64,000 nucleotides of DNA, from the NCBI RefSeq assembly GCF_046054195.1, contig NZ_JBEQCS010000016.1, positions 1 through 64,000 of the forward strand. Direction: 5' to 3'. How positions within the stretch are numbered: position 1 is the stretch's first letter; each line of letters starts with the position of its first letter. The notes under the pieces were generated by a model, which worked only from the letters and a program-made list of their open reading frames with translations, was not told where the DNA came from and ran no database searches. Positions 36,851-45,248 of the stretch are shown here, one piece after another. Origin of the DNA: Celerinatantimonas sp046054195. GTDB taxonomy: Bacteria > Pseudomonadota > Gammaproteobacteria > Enterobacterales > Celerinatantimonadaceae. The position numbers were made by a program, and so were the translations under genes.

Positions 36851-37726
36851 ATGAAGCGACGAGTTATATTTTGCGGGGTTTTCTTGACGACGTTAGTCCA
36901 TGCCAGCAGTGGATTGCGTTTGTTTCAAGCAACAATGGATGATTCCACGTGGGTGGTCTCCGAGTCCACGCCGCTGGTTTGCCAATTAGACCATGTGATC
37001 CCATCATTTGGGGTCGCTCATTTTGTGAGTAAAGCCAACCGCCATATTAATATGGATTTTTCGCTGGATATGCGACGGATCACGGCTCAGACTCATCAAG
37101 TACTGTTGCGTAGTGTTCCACCGCCGTGGCGACCGGGACGTTCGGCTCAAACGGTTGCGACGCTGAACTTTTATCAGCAATTTGATGGGCGTTTAGAAAA
37201 TCAACCGGTTTGGCAGATGCTCTCGGAACTCGACAGTGGAAATTTCCCGACCTTTTATTTCAACGATTGGTATTCTGGCGGTGAAGCAACTGCGGTTGGA
37301 TTGTCTTCAATCAACTTTAAAAGCCACTATGATCAATTTATGCAATGCGTAAGTCGGCTGCTTCCATATTCATTTAATGATATTGCGTTTACTGTTTTGA
37401 ACTATCAACAAAATAGTGACCAACTCACTAAAGAGTCGAAGCAGAAACTGACGATGGTAGGCAATTACGTTAAGTATGATCCGAAGATCGATATGATTGA
37501 GATTAACGGGTATACCGACAGTTACGGCGGACGCTATCCGAACCAAAAACTATCAGAGAAACGAGCTCAGAGTGTTAAACAATTCTTTGTCTCACAAGGC
37601 GTTGATGCCAGTAAAGTTGAGGTCACAGGCTATGGCGAAAAACGCTTTATTGCCTCGAATAAGACATTACTAGGGCGCGAGAAAAACCGTCGTGTAGTTA
37701 TCTCTTTAGGTAAAGAAAATGGCTAA
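36851..37726 (+). CDS. motY: Sodium-driven flagellar motor protein MotY
   Basis: T-ring component of the polar sodium-driven flagellar motor, which helps hold PomA/PomB stators. The 291-residue protein has a short signal peptide (VHASSG), the MotY N-terminal domain (TPLVCQLDHVIPSFG, SVPPPWRPGR, FYQQFDG), conserved cysteines in PLVCQL and QCVSRLL, and a C-terminal OmpA-like peptidoglycan-binding domain (EINGYTDSYGG, LSEKRAQSVKQFF, GYGEKRFIASN). It closely follows Vibrio MotY in these blocks. gagg precedes the ATG and a sigma-28 promoter lies just upstream. rnt-motY adjacency is typical of Vibrio-like genomes. Confidence 0.95.
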   Translation: MKRRVIFCGVFLTTLVHASSGLRLFQATMDDSTWVVSESTPLVCQLDHVIPSFGVAHFVSKANRHINMDFSLDMRRITAQTHQVLLRSVPPPWRPGRSAQTVATLNFYQQFDGRLENQPVWQMLSELDSGNFPTFYFNDWYSGGEATAVGLSSINFKSHYDQFMQCVSRLLPYSFNDIAFTVLNYQQNSDQLTKESKQKLTMVGNYVKYDPKIDMIEINGYTDSYGGRYPNQKLSEKRAQSVKQFFVSQGVDASKVEVTGYGEKRFIASNKTLLGREKNRRVVISLGKENG

Positions 37727-37746
37727 GCATCCATGTGCTTAGCCAT
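37719..37746. terminator. Bidirectional terminator between motY and gloA
   Basis: Eleven-base perfect stem atggctaagca (37719-37729) and tgcttagccat (37736-37746), overlapping the end of motY. On the minus strand the stem is followed by ttttcttt, a good tail for gloA. Confidence 0.8.
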
Positions 37747-37761
37747 TTATACTTTATGCAG

Positions 37762-38169
37762 TTAGCCAGCTAAACCTTTGCCAGCGCCTTTTTTCTCAAT
37801 CAGCTCGATTGAGTAATTATCAGGGTCTTTAACAAATGCAATGACGGTTGTACCGCCTTTGACTGGGCCTGGTTCACGCGAAATGATCCCGCCCTTGGCG
37901 CGAATTTTATCGCAGGTGGCATTGATATCGTCAACTTCGATAGCAATATGGCCATAACCTTCACCGAGGTCATAACTTTCTTTACCCCAATTATAAGTCA
38001 ACTCAATCACTGCTTCTTCGCTCTCTGGTCCATACCCAACAAAGGCAAGATTGTATTTATATTCAGTATTTTCGCTTTGACGAAGTAACTGCATATCCAT
38101 CACATTAGTGTAAAAATCAATTGAACGTTGCAGATCGCCAACTCGTAGCATGGTATGTAAAATTCGCAT
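37762..38169 (-). CDS. gloA: Lactoylglutathione lyase (glyoxalase I)
   Basis: Metal-dependent isomerase converting the methylglyoxal-glutathione adduct to S-lactoylglutathione. From the ATG at 38169 (gagg six bases upstream) the protein has 135 residues, the size of E. coli GloA. Metal ligands: His in RILHTMLRV (His5), Glu in EEAVIELTYNWG, His in GYGHIAIEVDD and Glu in YSIELIEKK, the two beta-alpha-beta-beta-beta modules of the family. The bacterial Ni-type short form is indicated by length. Convergent with motY. Confidence 0.96.
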   Translation of the reverse strand: MRILHTMLRVGDLQRSIDFYTNVMDMQLLRQSENTEYKYNLAFVGYGPESEEAVIELTYNWGKESYDLGEGYGHIAIEVDDINATCDKIRAKGGIISREPGPVKGGTTVIAFVKDPDNYSIELIEKKGAGKGLAG

Positions 38170-38246
38170 TATCGACCTCAAATCGTCAGTGAATAAAAAG
38201 TTAGTTGTATGATAACGAATTATCCTAGGCTTTGGCGAGTTCAGTT

Positions 38247-38274
38247 TAAAGAACTCTATAGTAGTTGCGGATAT
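38247..38274 (+). promoter_or_regulatory. Possible sigma-28 promoter of the chemoreceptor gene
   Basis: TAAAGAAC, then 12 bases, then GCGGATAT. Ten or more of 16 positions agree with the FliA consensus, but the spacer is one base longer than normal. It ends 86 bases before the start codon. Confidence 0.35.
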
Positions 38275-38360
38275 TGAAAAATAAAAAACTCAACTAATTT
38301 GCTGCTTTGCCAACCTTTTCCTAGACTCAATAATGCTCTTCAATCGAGGATAGGACGCCA

Positions 38361-40394
38361 ATGAACTTCCATTCAATTCGAATAAAAATGATGTTGCCCA
38401 TCTTATTGTTGGCAGCAATTCTTGCCGGATTGTCGATTTTGATGCTGTATATGAACTCCGAGCAAAAAAAGGCCATGATCCATCAAAGTGAGAATTACTT
38501 TGAGGCGATATCTGTGGTACTCAATGCTGATAGGGATCTTTATCAAGCTCGTTTAGCACAAGAACAAATGCTAACCAATAATATCTCAGATAAATTGCGT
38601 GAAGATTTTGATAGTAACGCACAGCAAGTATTGGATAGATTTCAAAAGTATCGCCAGTACTTATCGTCAGACCCAAAGTTATTGGCTCCATTCGCGTCGT
38701 TTGATGAACGCTATAAACAGTGGCTGGACGCAAGTCACAGTGTAATGACTGGCTTTACTAGCAGTAATGAATTAGCTAATAAGTTTGCAGCCCTTGATGA
38801 AAAATTCTTAAAGATTCGCTCAATGTTGGATGTCGCTGGCGAAAAATTGCGAACCCATACTCGCGCTGCTGAAACTAAATCAAATGTTTCGGTGAATGAT
38901 ATCGAGCGCTATGTTGAAGCGGTTACCGAGGTGCTCAATGCAGACCGTGATATTTATCAAGCGCGTCTTGCTCAGCAACAAATTATCAATGGTGTCGGAG
39001 ATTTTGCTCAAAACCTAAAAACATTTGATGAAAATGCACAGCAGGTCATTGCTCGTTTTAATAGCTATCGTAGCCACCTAGCGTCAGAACCAGAGTTAAC
39101 CGCTAATTACAGTAATTTTGATATGTTATTTAACGAGTGGTACCAGCAAAGCCAACAGCTCTTGGGCTCACCGCTTGCTAAGCAGCGCCGAGAGTTACCC
39201 GAGTCGTTTAAAGTTGCAGATCAGAAATTTGGCGCTATCCGTGAACTGCTGGACCAAGCAGGTGATGCGGTGCGAAAACATGCTCGCGATGCCGAAAAAC
39301 AGATGCTTTCGCATATGGCTGAACTACAACATGTCGCTTTGGTTGTCATGGTCGTTGCCTTTATCGTGGCTTTAGCCTTTGGTTTTTATGTCCCTCGTAA
39401 ATTGACCAACGATATTGAAAACGTCACACGCCGAATTAAAGAAATTGCTGAAGGCGATGGTGATTTGACTCAGCGAATTAATTCCAATGCTAAAGATGAG
39501 CTCGGCTCATTAGCCCATCAGTTTGATGATTTTGTCGAGCGATTACGTGTGATCATCAGGAGCGTCAGCAATCAATCGAATGCACTCGGGGGAATGACCG
39601 ACTCGCTGGGTAATGTCTCAGATAAAGCGAAAAATATTACTCATTCGCTAGTTAAAACATCTGAATATATTGTCAGCGCCGCCAACGAAATGACGATGTC
39701 AAATCAACAGATGGAAGAGACAGCGAGAACCTCAGCCGAAGAGGTTGATCACTCTATGGCTGTTTCTAAACAGGGGCAAGAAGCGGTTGTCTCGGCGAGC
39801 AGAGCGATTGAAAGCTTATCGGATGATATTGAGAAAACACTGACCCGCTCAAGTGAACTCGAACAAAGTTCTTCAGCAATTAGTTCCGTGTTAGAGGTGA
39901 TAAGAACGATTGCTGAACAAACCAATTTGCTGGCGCTAAATGCGGCGATTGAAGCGGCTCGAGCTGGAGAGCAGGGGCGTGGTTTTGCTGTGGTTGCAGA
40001 TGAAGTACGCACGTTAGCGACTCGCACTCAAGATAGTACCAATGAGATTGAAACAATTATCGATCAACTTAAAAACAATGTAACGGCCTCTTCTAATTCG
40101 ATTCAGGGATGTCGTAAAAATGCTGATGGCGCGATAGCGACATTTAATGAGGTTTCTCAAATATTTAATACCTTGTCTGGCTCATTCCAGCACGTACAAG
40201 AGATGGTTCAGCAAACTGCGCAAGGCGCTTCAGAGCAATCGACTGTTTCGCAATCGATTATGCATAACCTGTTAGAATTGAAAGAGCAAACCGATGGTGT
40301 AGAGGAAGTCTCAAATATGGTGAGTTCTCACTCTGAGCAGATTCAGGAGCTATTTCGTAAATTAAATAGTAATGTCGGCAGTTTTAAAGTGTAG
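38361..40394 (+). CDS. Methyl-accepting chemotaxis protein with duplicated sensor module
   Basis: Transmembrane chemoreceptor of 677 residues that signals to CheA/CheW. Order: TM1 (about 10-30), periplasmic all-helical sensor (31-322), TM2 (323-345), HAMP (345-398), and the cytoplasmic signalling domain with the conserved tip EQTNLLALNAAIEAARAGEQ at about 519-538. The sensor contains two similar blocks: VLNADRDLYQARLAQ (53-67) with FDSNAQQVLDRF (83-94), and VLNADRDIYQARLAQ (191-205) with FDENAQQVIARF (222-233). This two-bundle layout fits the helical bimodular (HBM) class. Ligand unknown. No C-terminal CheR-binding pentapeptide (it ends NVGSFKV). Monocistronic with its own terminator. Confidence 0.95.
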   Translation: MNFHSIRIKMMLPILLLAAILAGLSILMLYMNSEQKKAMIHQSENYFEAISVVLNADRDLYQARLAQEQMLTNNISDKLREDFDSNAQQVLDRFQKYRQYLSSDPKLLAPFASFDERYKQWLDASHSVMTGFTSSNELANKFAALDEKFLKIRSMLDVAGEKLRTHTRAAETKSNVSVNDIERYVEAVTEVLNADRDIYQARLAQQQIINGVGDFAQNLKTFDENAQQVIARFNSYRSHLASEPELTANYSNFDMLFNEWYQQSQQLLGSPLAKQRRELPESFKVADQKFGAIRELLDQAGDAVRKHARDAEKQMLSHMAELQHVALVVMVVAFIVALAFGFYVPRKLTNDIENVTRRIKEIAEGDGDLTQRINSNAKDELGSLAHQFDDFVERLRVIIRSVSNQSNALGGMTDSLGNVSDKAKNITHSLVKTSEYIVSAANEMTMSNQQMEETARTSAEEVDHSMAVSKQGQEAVVSASRAIESLSDDIEKTLTRSSELEQSSSAISSVLEVIRTIAEQTNLLALNAAIEAARAGEQGRGFAVVADEVRTLATRTQDSTNEIETIIDQLKNNVTASSNSIQGCRKNADGAIATFNEVSQIFNTLSGSFQHVQEMVQQTAQGASEQSTVSQSIMHNLLELKEQTDGVEEVSNMVSSHSEQIQELFRKLNSNVGSFKV

Positions 40395-40404
40395 TCGTTC
40401 AACT

Positions 40405-40439
40405 AAAAGCCCGGCCAAATATAAATGGCTGGGTTTTTT
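40405..40439 (+). terminator. Rho-independent terminator after the chemoreceptor
   Basis: Stem aaaagcccggcca / tggctgggttttt with two G-T pairs, an eight-base loop and a T-run. Confidence 0.85.
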
Positions 40440-40695
40440 AAGATGATTCTGCGTGACTCTTAGCTCCGTTTCTTCAGTTATTAATTGAGTTTCTATTCCT
40501 TATGAAGAAGAAAAATGGAAATTGAGTTGGGTAATAATGATCCAGGATATAAATTTAAAGTTCGTCGTGAGTTTTAAATAAGAGAGCACTCAAGCTGGGC
40601 GAGGATAATTTTAACTTGTCATAAATTCAGCAAAACGATTCAATTTAGAAAGTTAGTCTGTCCTGCATCCTAGCAAAACAGGTTATGTGATTTAG
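40440..40695. other. AT-rich intergenic stretch, no gene seen
   Basis: Only a 20-codon frame at 40515-40577 is present, without similarity or a clear ribosome site. It marks the left edge of the AT-rich accessory block running to about 43240. Confidence 0.5.
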
Positions 40696-41388
40696 ATGAA
40701 AATGAAAAAATTAGCACATAACATATGGATATTTGATGGCGATACTGTTTCATTTTTAGGCCTTCCATATTCTACTCGAATGACCGTAATAAAGCTTAAC
40801 TGCTCAAAGGTGTGGGTGCATAGTCCCGTTAAATTAACACACTCAATACAAATGGCGCTGAAAAACATAGGGGAAGTGCAATATCTAATTGCTCCAAACC
40901 ATTTACATCATTTGTTTCTATCTGATTGGATTAAAGCGTATCCGAATGCTGAAGTATATGGTACACGTGAAGTGATAAAAAAACGCTCTGATATTTCTTT
41001 TACCGGTGTTCTCAATGAGGAAAATATTTGGGATTGGAGTTCTGACATAGCGCAGGAGCTATTTTCAGGATCTGTATTAATGCAAGAGTGTGTATTTTTT
41101 CATAAAACTTCGAAAACACTTATTGTTACTGACTTAGTTGAAAATTTTTCTGGAAAAAATTTTAACTTTTGGCAACGAGTTATCGCTAAAAGTATTGGCA
41201 TTCTTGCTCCCAATGGGAAAGCTCCTTTGGATTGGCGTCTAAGTTTTGTATTTCATAAAACGCAAGCTCGTAAACATGCTGTTAGAATGTTAGCCTGGGA
41301 CACGAAAATATTAGTTATAGCACATGGAGAGATTGTGACGGAAAATACCGATAAGTTTCTATCTCAATCATTTAAATGGTTAATTTAA
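40696..41388 (+). CDS. DUF4336 family protein (metallo-hydrolase-like)
   Basis: Protein of 230 residues with the text of the DUF4336 family: LIAPNHLHHLFLSDWIKAYPNAEVYG and FHKTSKTLIVTDLVEN. The fold is related to the metallo-beta-lactamase hydrolases, but the motif is NHLHHLFLSDW instead of HxHxDH, so metal binding and activity are uncertain. No signal peptide or membrane helix apart from weak C-terminal hydrophobicity. The ATG at 40696 lies after gtgatttag; a second Met follows two codons later. First gene of the AT-rich block. Function not known for the family. Confidence 0.75.
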   Translation: MKMKKLAHNIWIFDGDTVSFLGLPYSTRMTVIKLNCSKVWVHSPVKLTHSIQMALKNIGEVQYLIAPNHLHHLFLSDWIKAYPNAEVYGTREVIKKRSDISFTGVLNEENIWDWSSDIAQELFSGSVLMQECVFFHKTSKTLIVTDLVENFSGKNFNFWQRVIAKSIGILAPNGKAPLDWRLSFVFHKTQARKHAVRMLAWDTKILVIAHGEIVTENTDKFLSQSFKWLI

Positions 41389-41443
41389 GAGTCATATCAG
41401 ATAGAGATATTTCCCTTTTACTTATTTGGGTTAATTTTAAGTG

Positions 41444-41689
41444 ATGTCCAATAGTCGTAAGCATGAGGCACCGAAAAAACTTAAAGAGTGGCTGAATGAT
41501 ATCCCTGATGGGGAATTATATGGCGTATACATCTCTGATGACCAAAAAGTTTGGTGTGCTTGTGGTCGATTTGCTCACTCTTCAGGTGCAATAAACACAT
41601 CTTGGTCTGATTTTTTAGCTGGCGAGCTAAATGAGTTAGTCACAAAAACAATGGGGCAACACGTGTTGCATGAAGTTATTTGCTACTAA
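41444..41689 (+). CDS. Hypothetical protein, 81 residues
   Basis: Not recognised. Basic, Lys-rich N-terminus (RKHEAPKKLKEWLND) then a central VWCACGRFAHSSGAI with two close cysteines, and a C-terminal HVLHEVICY. It looks like a small soluble protein. The GTG at 41441 directly precedes the ATG at 41444; neither has a clear ribosome site. It is the first of several small orphan frames on the same strand, spaced by 40-130 bases, in a block that is clearly richer in A and T than its surroundings. No function proposed. Confidence 0.5.
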   Translation: MSNSRKHEAPKKLKEWLNDIPDGELYGVYISDDQKVWCACGRFAHSSGAINTSWSDFLAGELNELVTKTMGQHVLHEVICY

Positions 41690-41730
41690 AGAGTCAAATA
41701 ATCACCAAAGGTTAATAACCTCTAGAGACA

Positions 41731-42066
41731 ATGAGTAGAGCCGTAAAAAGAAAAATAGTTATTGATAACATTGAGTACTGCTGGGTACTTGATGCAAATT
41801 CTATTGATGGATTTCATCCAACTCATATTCGCGTACATCGAATTGGTACAACGAGTGGCATTTTATATATAGACCCATACAATTGGCATTTTGAGGTTAC
41901 GCCCAAATTCATCGCTCAAGCAATATCATTTGCATTAGATTCAGGCTGGGATCCAGTGAAAGAGAAAAAGAAAATGTATGTTTCTTACTTAGATGAAAGT
42001 TATAAAGTTTTACCGCAAGGGATTAAATTTGGCTACCAGCTTAATAATCCATCAAAAGATGTGTGA
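41731..42066 (+). CDS. Hypothetical protein, 111 residues
   Basis: No named family recognised. The mid-part ILYIDPYNWHFEVTPKFIAQAISFALDSGWDP resembles small conserved proteins often encoded near polymorphic-toxin or immunity genes, but this is only an impression. It starts MSRAVKRKIVIDNIEYCWVL, with a following beta-rich pattern. The ATG at 41731 has a weak agagac site. The frame is followed after 35 bases by a broken gene. No signal peptide or membrane helix. Confidence 0.55.
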   Translation: MSRAVKRKIVIDNIEYCWVLDANSIDGFHPTHIRVHRIGTTSGILYIDPYNWHFEVTPKFIAQAISFALDSGWDPVKEKKKMYVSYLDESYKVLPQGIKFGYQLNNPSKDV

Positions 42067-42101
42067 TACACACTAAAAAAGTCTGGCACTAGAGGTCATT
42101 A

Positions 42102-42462
42102 ATGATTGGTGAGAAAAACAGTCCTCATTTCGTTATTGGTAGTTCACGTAACGGTGATTACCAAGAAGTTGATATTTATTACGCAGAACAGCTGCTTACA
42201 CCAATAGATAATGTTCTCTATCTGCCACAGTTTATCGCATCGTGCGCTCGGAATTAGAGCAAATTATCTCAGGTAATATTAATCCAGACGCATTTTTTTA
42301 AATTTTGGACCAACGATGGATGACTGTGATGCAACCATAGAATTAAAACAAAATATTGCATTCATCTCTTGCGAAGTAAACAACACGAACTTTCAATTTA
42401 CAATCCAGCTTGATAAATTAATTTCGATATATACATTGCTATTGGCGTCTCTTGAATACTAA
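42102..42462 (+). pseudogene. Frameshifted remnant of a small gene
   Basis: Three overlapping reading frames read like one protein broken by frameshifts. Frame A (42102-42257) gives MIGEKNSPHFVIGSSR and DIYYAEQLLTP up to LPQF, then stops. A second frame continues RIVRSELEQIISGNINPDAF to a TAA at 42299-42301, just after a run of seven T. A third frame picks up as CDATIELKQNIAFISCEV to the stop at 42460-42462. Joined, they would form a protein of about 115-120 residues similar in style to its neighbours. Sequencing error at the T-run cannot be excluded for one of the breaks. Confidence 0.45.
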
Positions 42463-42586
42463 GGCTTAATGTGTTGGAAAAAGCAATAATTTAGTATTTC
42501 ATGGCCATAGTCATTGGCAAAGACTATTTTCTGGCAATGGTATCATTGACTTATATGTGCAAGAGTTTTGATTTAGGAAAGAGCAA

Positions 42587-43141
42587 ATGGGTGTCTATTC
42601 ACAATCAGATGGATACATTCTGTGTAAGGACGAGTCAGTTTGGGATCGTATAAAAGAAAAACTCGCTAGTCATCCGCAAGAGCAAAAAAAGAAGAATCGC
42701 CCCGTTATATTTAAAAATTCGAGTGGTTTTATCTATAACCCTGTTACAAAAAAAGTCTACTTTTCTGTTGATGATATAAAAGCACGCACTATGCCTGATG
42801 TGCTCAATTTTTGGGAAGATTTGGTTGTGTTTTCAGAATGCGAAGCGTTATTTCTGGTTCACTCGATTGAGAGCCATCTCCCATTAACGCCATTTAGAAA
42901 ATATCAGGCGGAGTGGATAAAAGAGCATGACTATAAAAATATGCCTTCCTATTCATTTGAATCGAATGTGAAGCTGTCATTTTTTTGGGAGTCTCAATTT
43001 AAAGATGAGAGTGATTACTTGACGAACAGCTCTATTAACAACAAAAAGCAAAAAAAATCTGATTATCCTTGGCTGGAAGACGAAGTGAACCGGTGGGATT
43101 TTTATTGTAGTTTATATGGCACGCCAAAAACTAACGTTTAG
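42587..43141 (+). CDS. Hypothetical protein, 184 residues
   Basis: Not recognised. A soluble, charged and aromatic-rich protein (FKNSSGFIYNP, VLNFWEDLVVFSECEALFLVHS, YPWLEDEVNRWDFYCSLYG) with no signal peptide, no membrane helix and no obvious catalytic motif. The ATG has aggaaagag seven bases upstream, the best ribosome site in this block, so it is probably expressed. It follows the broken gene by 124 bases with no terminator between. An immunity or orphan accessory role is possible from context, but nothing proves it. Confidence 0.65.
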   Translation: MGVYSQSDGYILCKDESVWDRIKEKLASHPQEQKKKNRPVIFKNSSGFIYNPVTKKVYFSVDDIKARTMPDVLNFWEDLVVFSECEALFLVHSIESHLPLTPFRKYQAEWIKEHDYKNMPSYSFESNVKLSFFWESQFKDESDYLTNSSINNKKQKKSDYPWLEDEVNRWDFYCSLYGTPKTNV

Positions 43142-43244
43142 TGTTTTTGCAACTAATGGACCCATGTTTCTAACAGAAACGATGCAGAACGTATCATCAA
43201 TCGTTTCTATTTAACCCCTAATGGGGTGATGCTTTTGAGTGTAT
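43142..43244. other. Gap between the accessory block and nth
   Basis: A frame from 43157 (no start codon) reads NDAERIINRFYLTPNG in its middle and could be a gene scrap, but it is too short to assign. Confidence 0.3.
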
Positions 43245-43283
43245 TTAAATGTGAAAGAGGTTAATGACCTCTTTCACATTTAA
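43245..43283. terminator. 17-bp perfect inverted repeat at the nth 3' end
   Basis: Arms ttaaatgtgaaagaggt (43245-43261) and its exact complement at 43267-43283 around a five-base loop. It overlaps the nth stop codon. It probably terminates the rsx-nth operon and blocks transcription from the accessory block. Confidence 0.75.
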
Positions 43284-43915
43284 TCACTCGTTTTTTCTTT
43301 ATACTCACACAAATCTTCAATTAAACATGAGCCGCAGCGGGGTTTTCGGGCAATGCAGGTATAACGACCTTGCAAAATTAACCAATGGTGGACATCCACT
43401 TTAAATTCACTTGGAACAACTTTAAGCAGCTTTTCTTCTACTTGATTCACGTTTTTCCCGATCGCAAATCTGGTGCGATTACACACTCGAAAAATATGTG
43501 TATCGACCGCGATAGTTGGCCAACCAAATGCAGTATTAAGCACAACATTTGCTGTTTTTCTACCAACGCCGGGGAGTGCTTCAAGTGCTGCTCTATCTTC
43601 AGGAACTTCACTATGATGCTGTTCGATTAAAATATGGCACGTTTTTATGATGTTTTCGGCTTTTGCATTGTATAAACCAATGGTGCGAATATATGGTTTT
43701 AATCCATCGACACCCAATGCATAAATTGATTCGGGGGTATTAGCGACTGGATAGAGCTTCGCAGTTGCTTTGTTAACTGATACATCGGTTGCTTGTGCTG
43801 AAAGCATCACCGCGATAAGTAGTTCAAATGGGCTCTGATAGTTAAGTTCAGTGGTTGGTTTTGGGTTTGCATCGCGCAGCCGGGTTAAAATCTCCCGGCG
43901 TTTTTCGTTATTCAT
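43280..43915 (-). CDS. nth: Endonuclease III (DNA glycosylase/AP lyase)
   Basis: Removes oxidised pyrimidines from DNA and cleaves the abasic site. The 211-residue protein has the helix-hairpin-helix motif LPGVGRKTANVVLN with the catalytic Lys (about residue 120), the catalytic Asp in AVDTHIFRV and the C-terminal 4Fe-4S loop C-x6-C-x2-C-x5-C in CIARKPRCGSCLIEDLCEY. It overlaps rsxE by four bases and is the last gene of the rsxABCDGE-nth operon, exactly as in E. coli. Complete and normal length. Confidence 0.98.
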   Translation of the reverse strand: MNNEKRREILTRLRDANPKPTTELNYQSPFELLIAVMLSAQATDVSVNKATAKLYPVANTPESIYALGVDGLKPYIRTIGLYNAKAENIIKTCHILIEQHHSEVPEDRAALEALPGVGRKTANVVLNTAFGWPTIAVDTHIFRVCNRTRFAIGKNVNQVEEKLLKVVPSEFKVDVHHWLILQGRYTCIARKPRCGSCLIEDLCEYKEKTSD

Positions 43916-44616
43916 GAGGCAGATACTTCATTAGCTGATTGAACTTGAGAATTTTGCTGAGCAATTCGTTTTTGTTCTCGGGCTTTAAGACGTTGATCAA
44001 TGACATATTTTAACGCAATTAATAAGCCTAAACCGATGAATGCTCCAGGTGGCAAAATGGCCAGCAACATATGTTGATTAAAGTGAAATACTTCAATTCT
44101 TAGCGAGTTTGCCCAGTCTCCAAGCAATAAATTAGCACCATCAAATAGCGTACCGTTACCAATAATTTCTCTCGCGCCGCCAAGAATTAATAAGATAGCG
44201 GTAAATCCAAGTCCCATCATCAGGCCGTCAAAGGCAGCGGCTGGGGCACTATTTTTAGCCGCAAACGATTCAGCACGGCCAATAATAATACAGTTGGTGA
44301 CAATTAGCGGAATGAAAATGCCCAAGTTTAGATACAAATTGTATGTGTAGGCATTCATTAAAAGCTGCACACAGGTTACTAAACTGGCAATAATGGTTAC
44401 AAATACAGGAATTCGAATTTCATTAGGAACCCAACGTCTAATTAGTGAGATTAAAGTATTGGATGCCACTAATACGGCCATTGTCGCAACCCCCAGGCCA
44501 AGCGCGTTGGTCACTGTTGCGGTTACCGCTAACATCGGGCAAAGCCCTAAACGTTGCACCAATGCAGGGTTATTTTTCCATAACCCCTGAAGCGCTATTT
44601 CGCGATATTCACTCAT
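43912..44616 (-). CDS. rsxE: Rsx/Rnf electron transport complex subunit E
   Basis: Membrane subunit of the Rnf complex (SoxR-reducing complex in E. coli), which couples electron flow between NADH and ferredoxin-like carriers to ion movement. The 234-residue protein has six predicted helices and family text NPALVQRLGLCPMLAVT and GFTAILLILGGAREIIGNG. RsxE is homologous to RsxA and to NqrD. The last 25 residues are charged and Gln-rich. It overlaps both rsxG and nth by four bases, indicating tight coupling. Confidence 0.96.
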   Translation of the reverse strand: MSEYREIALQGLWKNNPALVQRLGLCPMLAVTATVTNALGLGVATMAVLVASNTLISLIRRWVPNEIRIPVFVTIIASLVTCVQLLMNAYTYNLYLNLGIFIPLIVTNCIIIGRAESFAAKNSAPAAAFDGLMMGLGFTAILLILGGAREIIGNGTLFDGANLLLGDWANSLRIEVFHFNQHMLLAILPPGAFIGLGLLIALKYVIDQRLKAREQKRIAQQNSQVQSANEVSAS

Positions 44617-45248
44617 GAGTTATCTCCACAATGTCGTTGGCTGGTAATAATTTCATCAAACTTAAGCTGATTGAGCTCTAGCGTATGTTTAACTGCTTTA
44701 ACAACGGCTCTCGGGGTAATTGTTGCACCGGTAAATTGGTCAAACATACCCCCATCTTTTTTAACCGCCCAGCGTTTATCATCAGCACTTAACAATTTTT
44801 TATGGGCAAAAGATAAGATCCAGTTCGATTTACGCAGTTCAATTTGATCGCCTAAGCCGGGAGTTTCATTTTCACTAATCACTCGAACCCCATAGATTTG
44901 GCCATTAGCCATTACCCCAACAAGTAGACGAATCGCACCGTTATAGCCATCTGGGGCGGTAGTTTGGTAAGCGATACCTTTAACCGTTTGGCCTTGTTTA
45001 GCTATCCAGACTTTGTGCCAATTGTTATTACCCAGATAGTTAGGATAACGAATTTCTCGGCAACTTTTGAGTAAATCTTGGTTGACGTATTGGCTTGGCA
45101 ATACTTGCTTAAGAGACCGGCTCAACTTTTGCTGCTGTTGAGCAATAATTTGTGGCCCCGTAAGTTGATTGGTCAGCACGACAAATAGTGTACAGATAAG
45201 CGCGAACAGGGCTAAGAGAATCGCATTTTTGACAACTGGATTACTCAT
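44613..45248 (-). CDS. rsxG: Rsx/Rnf electron transport complex subunit G
   Basis: Periplasm-facing flavoprotein subunit with covalently bound FMN. From the ATG at 45248 (aaggaaa upstream) it has 211 residues: an N-terminal membrane anchor (NAILLALFALICTLFVVLT) and the FMN domain with DGGMFDQFTGATITPRAVV, where the second Thr of TGAT is the FMN-phosphoester site. The frame is open further upstream within rsxD, but that part does not belong to the family. It overlaps rsxD by eight bases and rsxE by four. Confidence 0.96.
   Translation of the reverse strand: MSNPVVKNAILLALFALICTLFVVLTNQLTGPQIIAQQQQKLSRSLKQVLPSQYVNQDLLKSCREIRYPNYLGNNNWHKVWIAKQGQTVKGIAYQTTAPDGYNGAIRLLVGVMANGQIYGVRVISENETPGLGDQIELRKSNWILSFAHKKLLSADDKRWAVKKDGGMFDQFTGATITPRAVVKAVKHTLELNQLKFDEIITSQRHCGDNS

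Noticed and set aside
43157..43263. Fragment reading NDAERIINRFYLTPNG as a transposase scrap
   Set aside because: No start codon, about 35 codons, and no firm similarity to any transposase.
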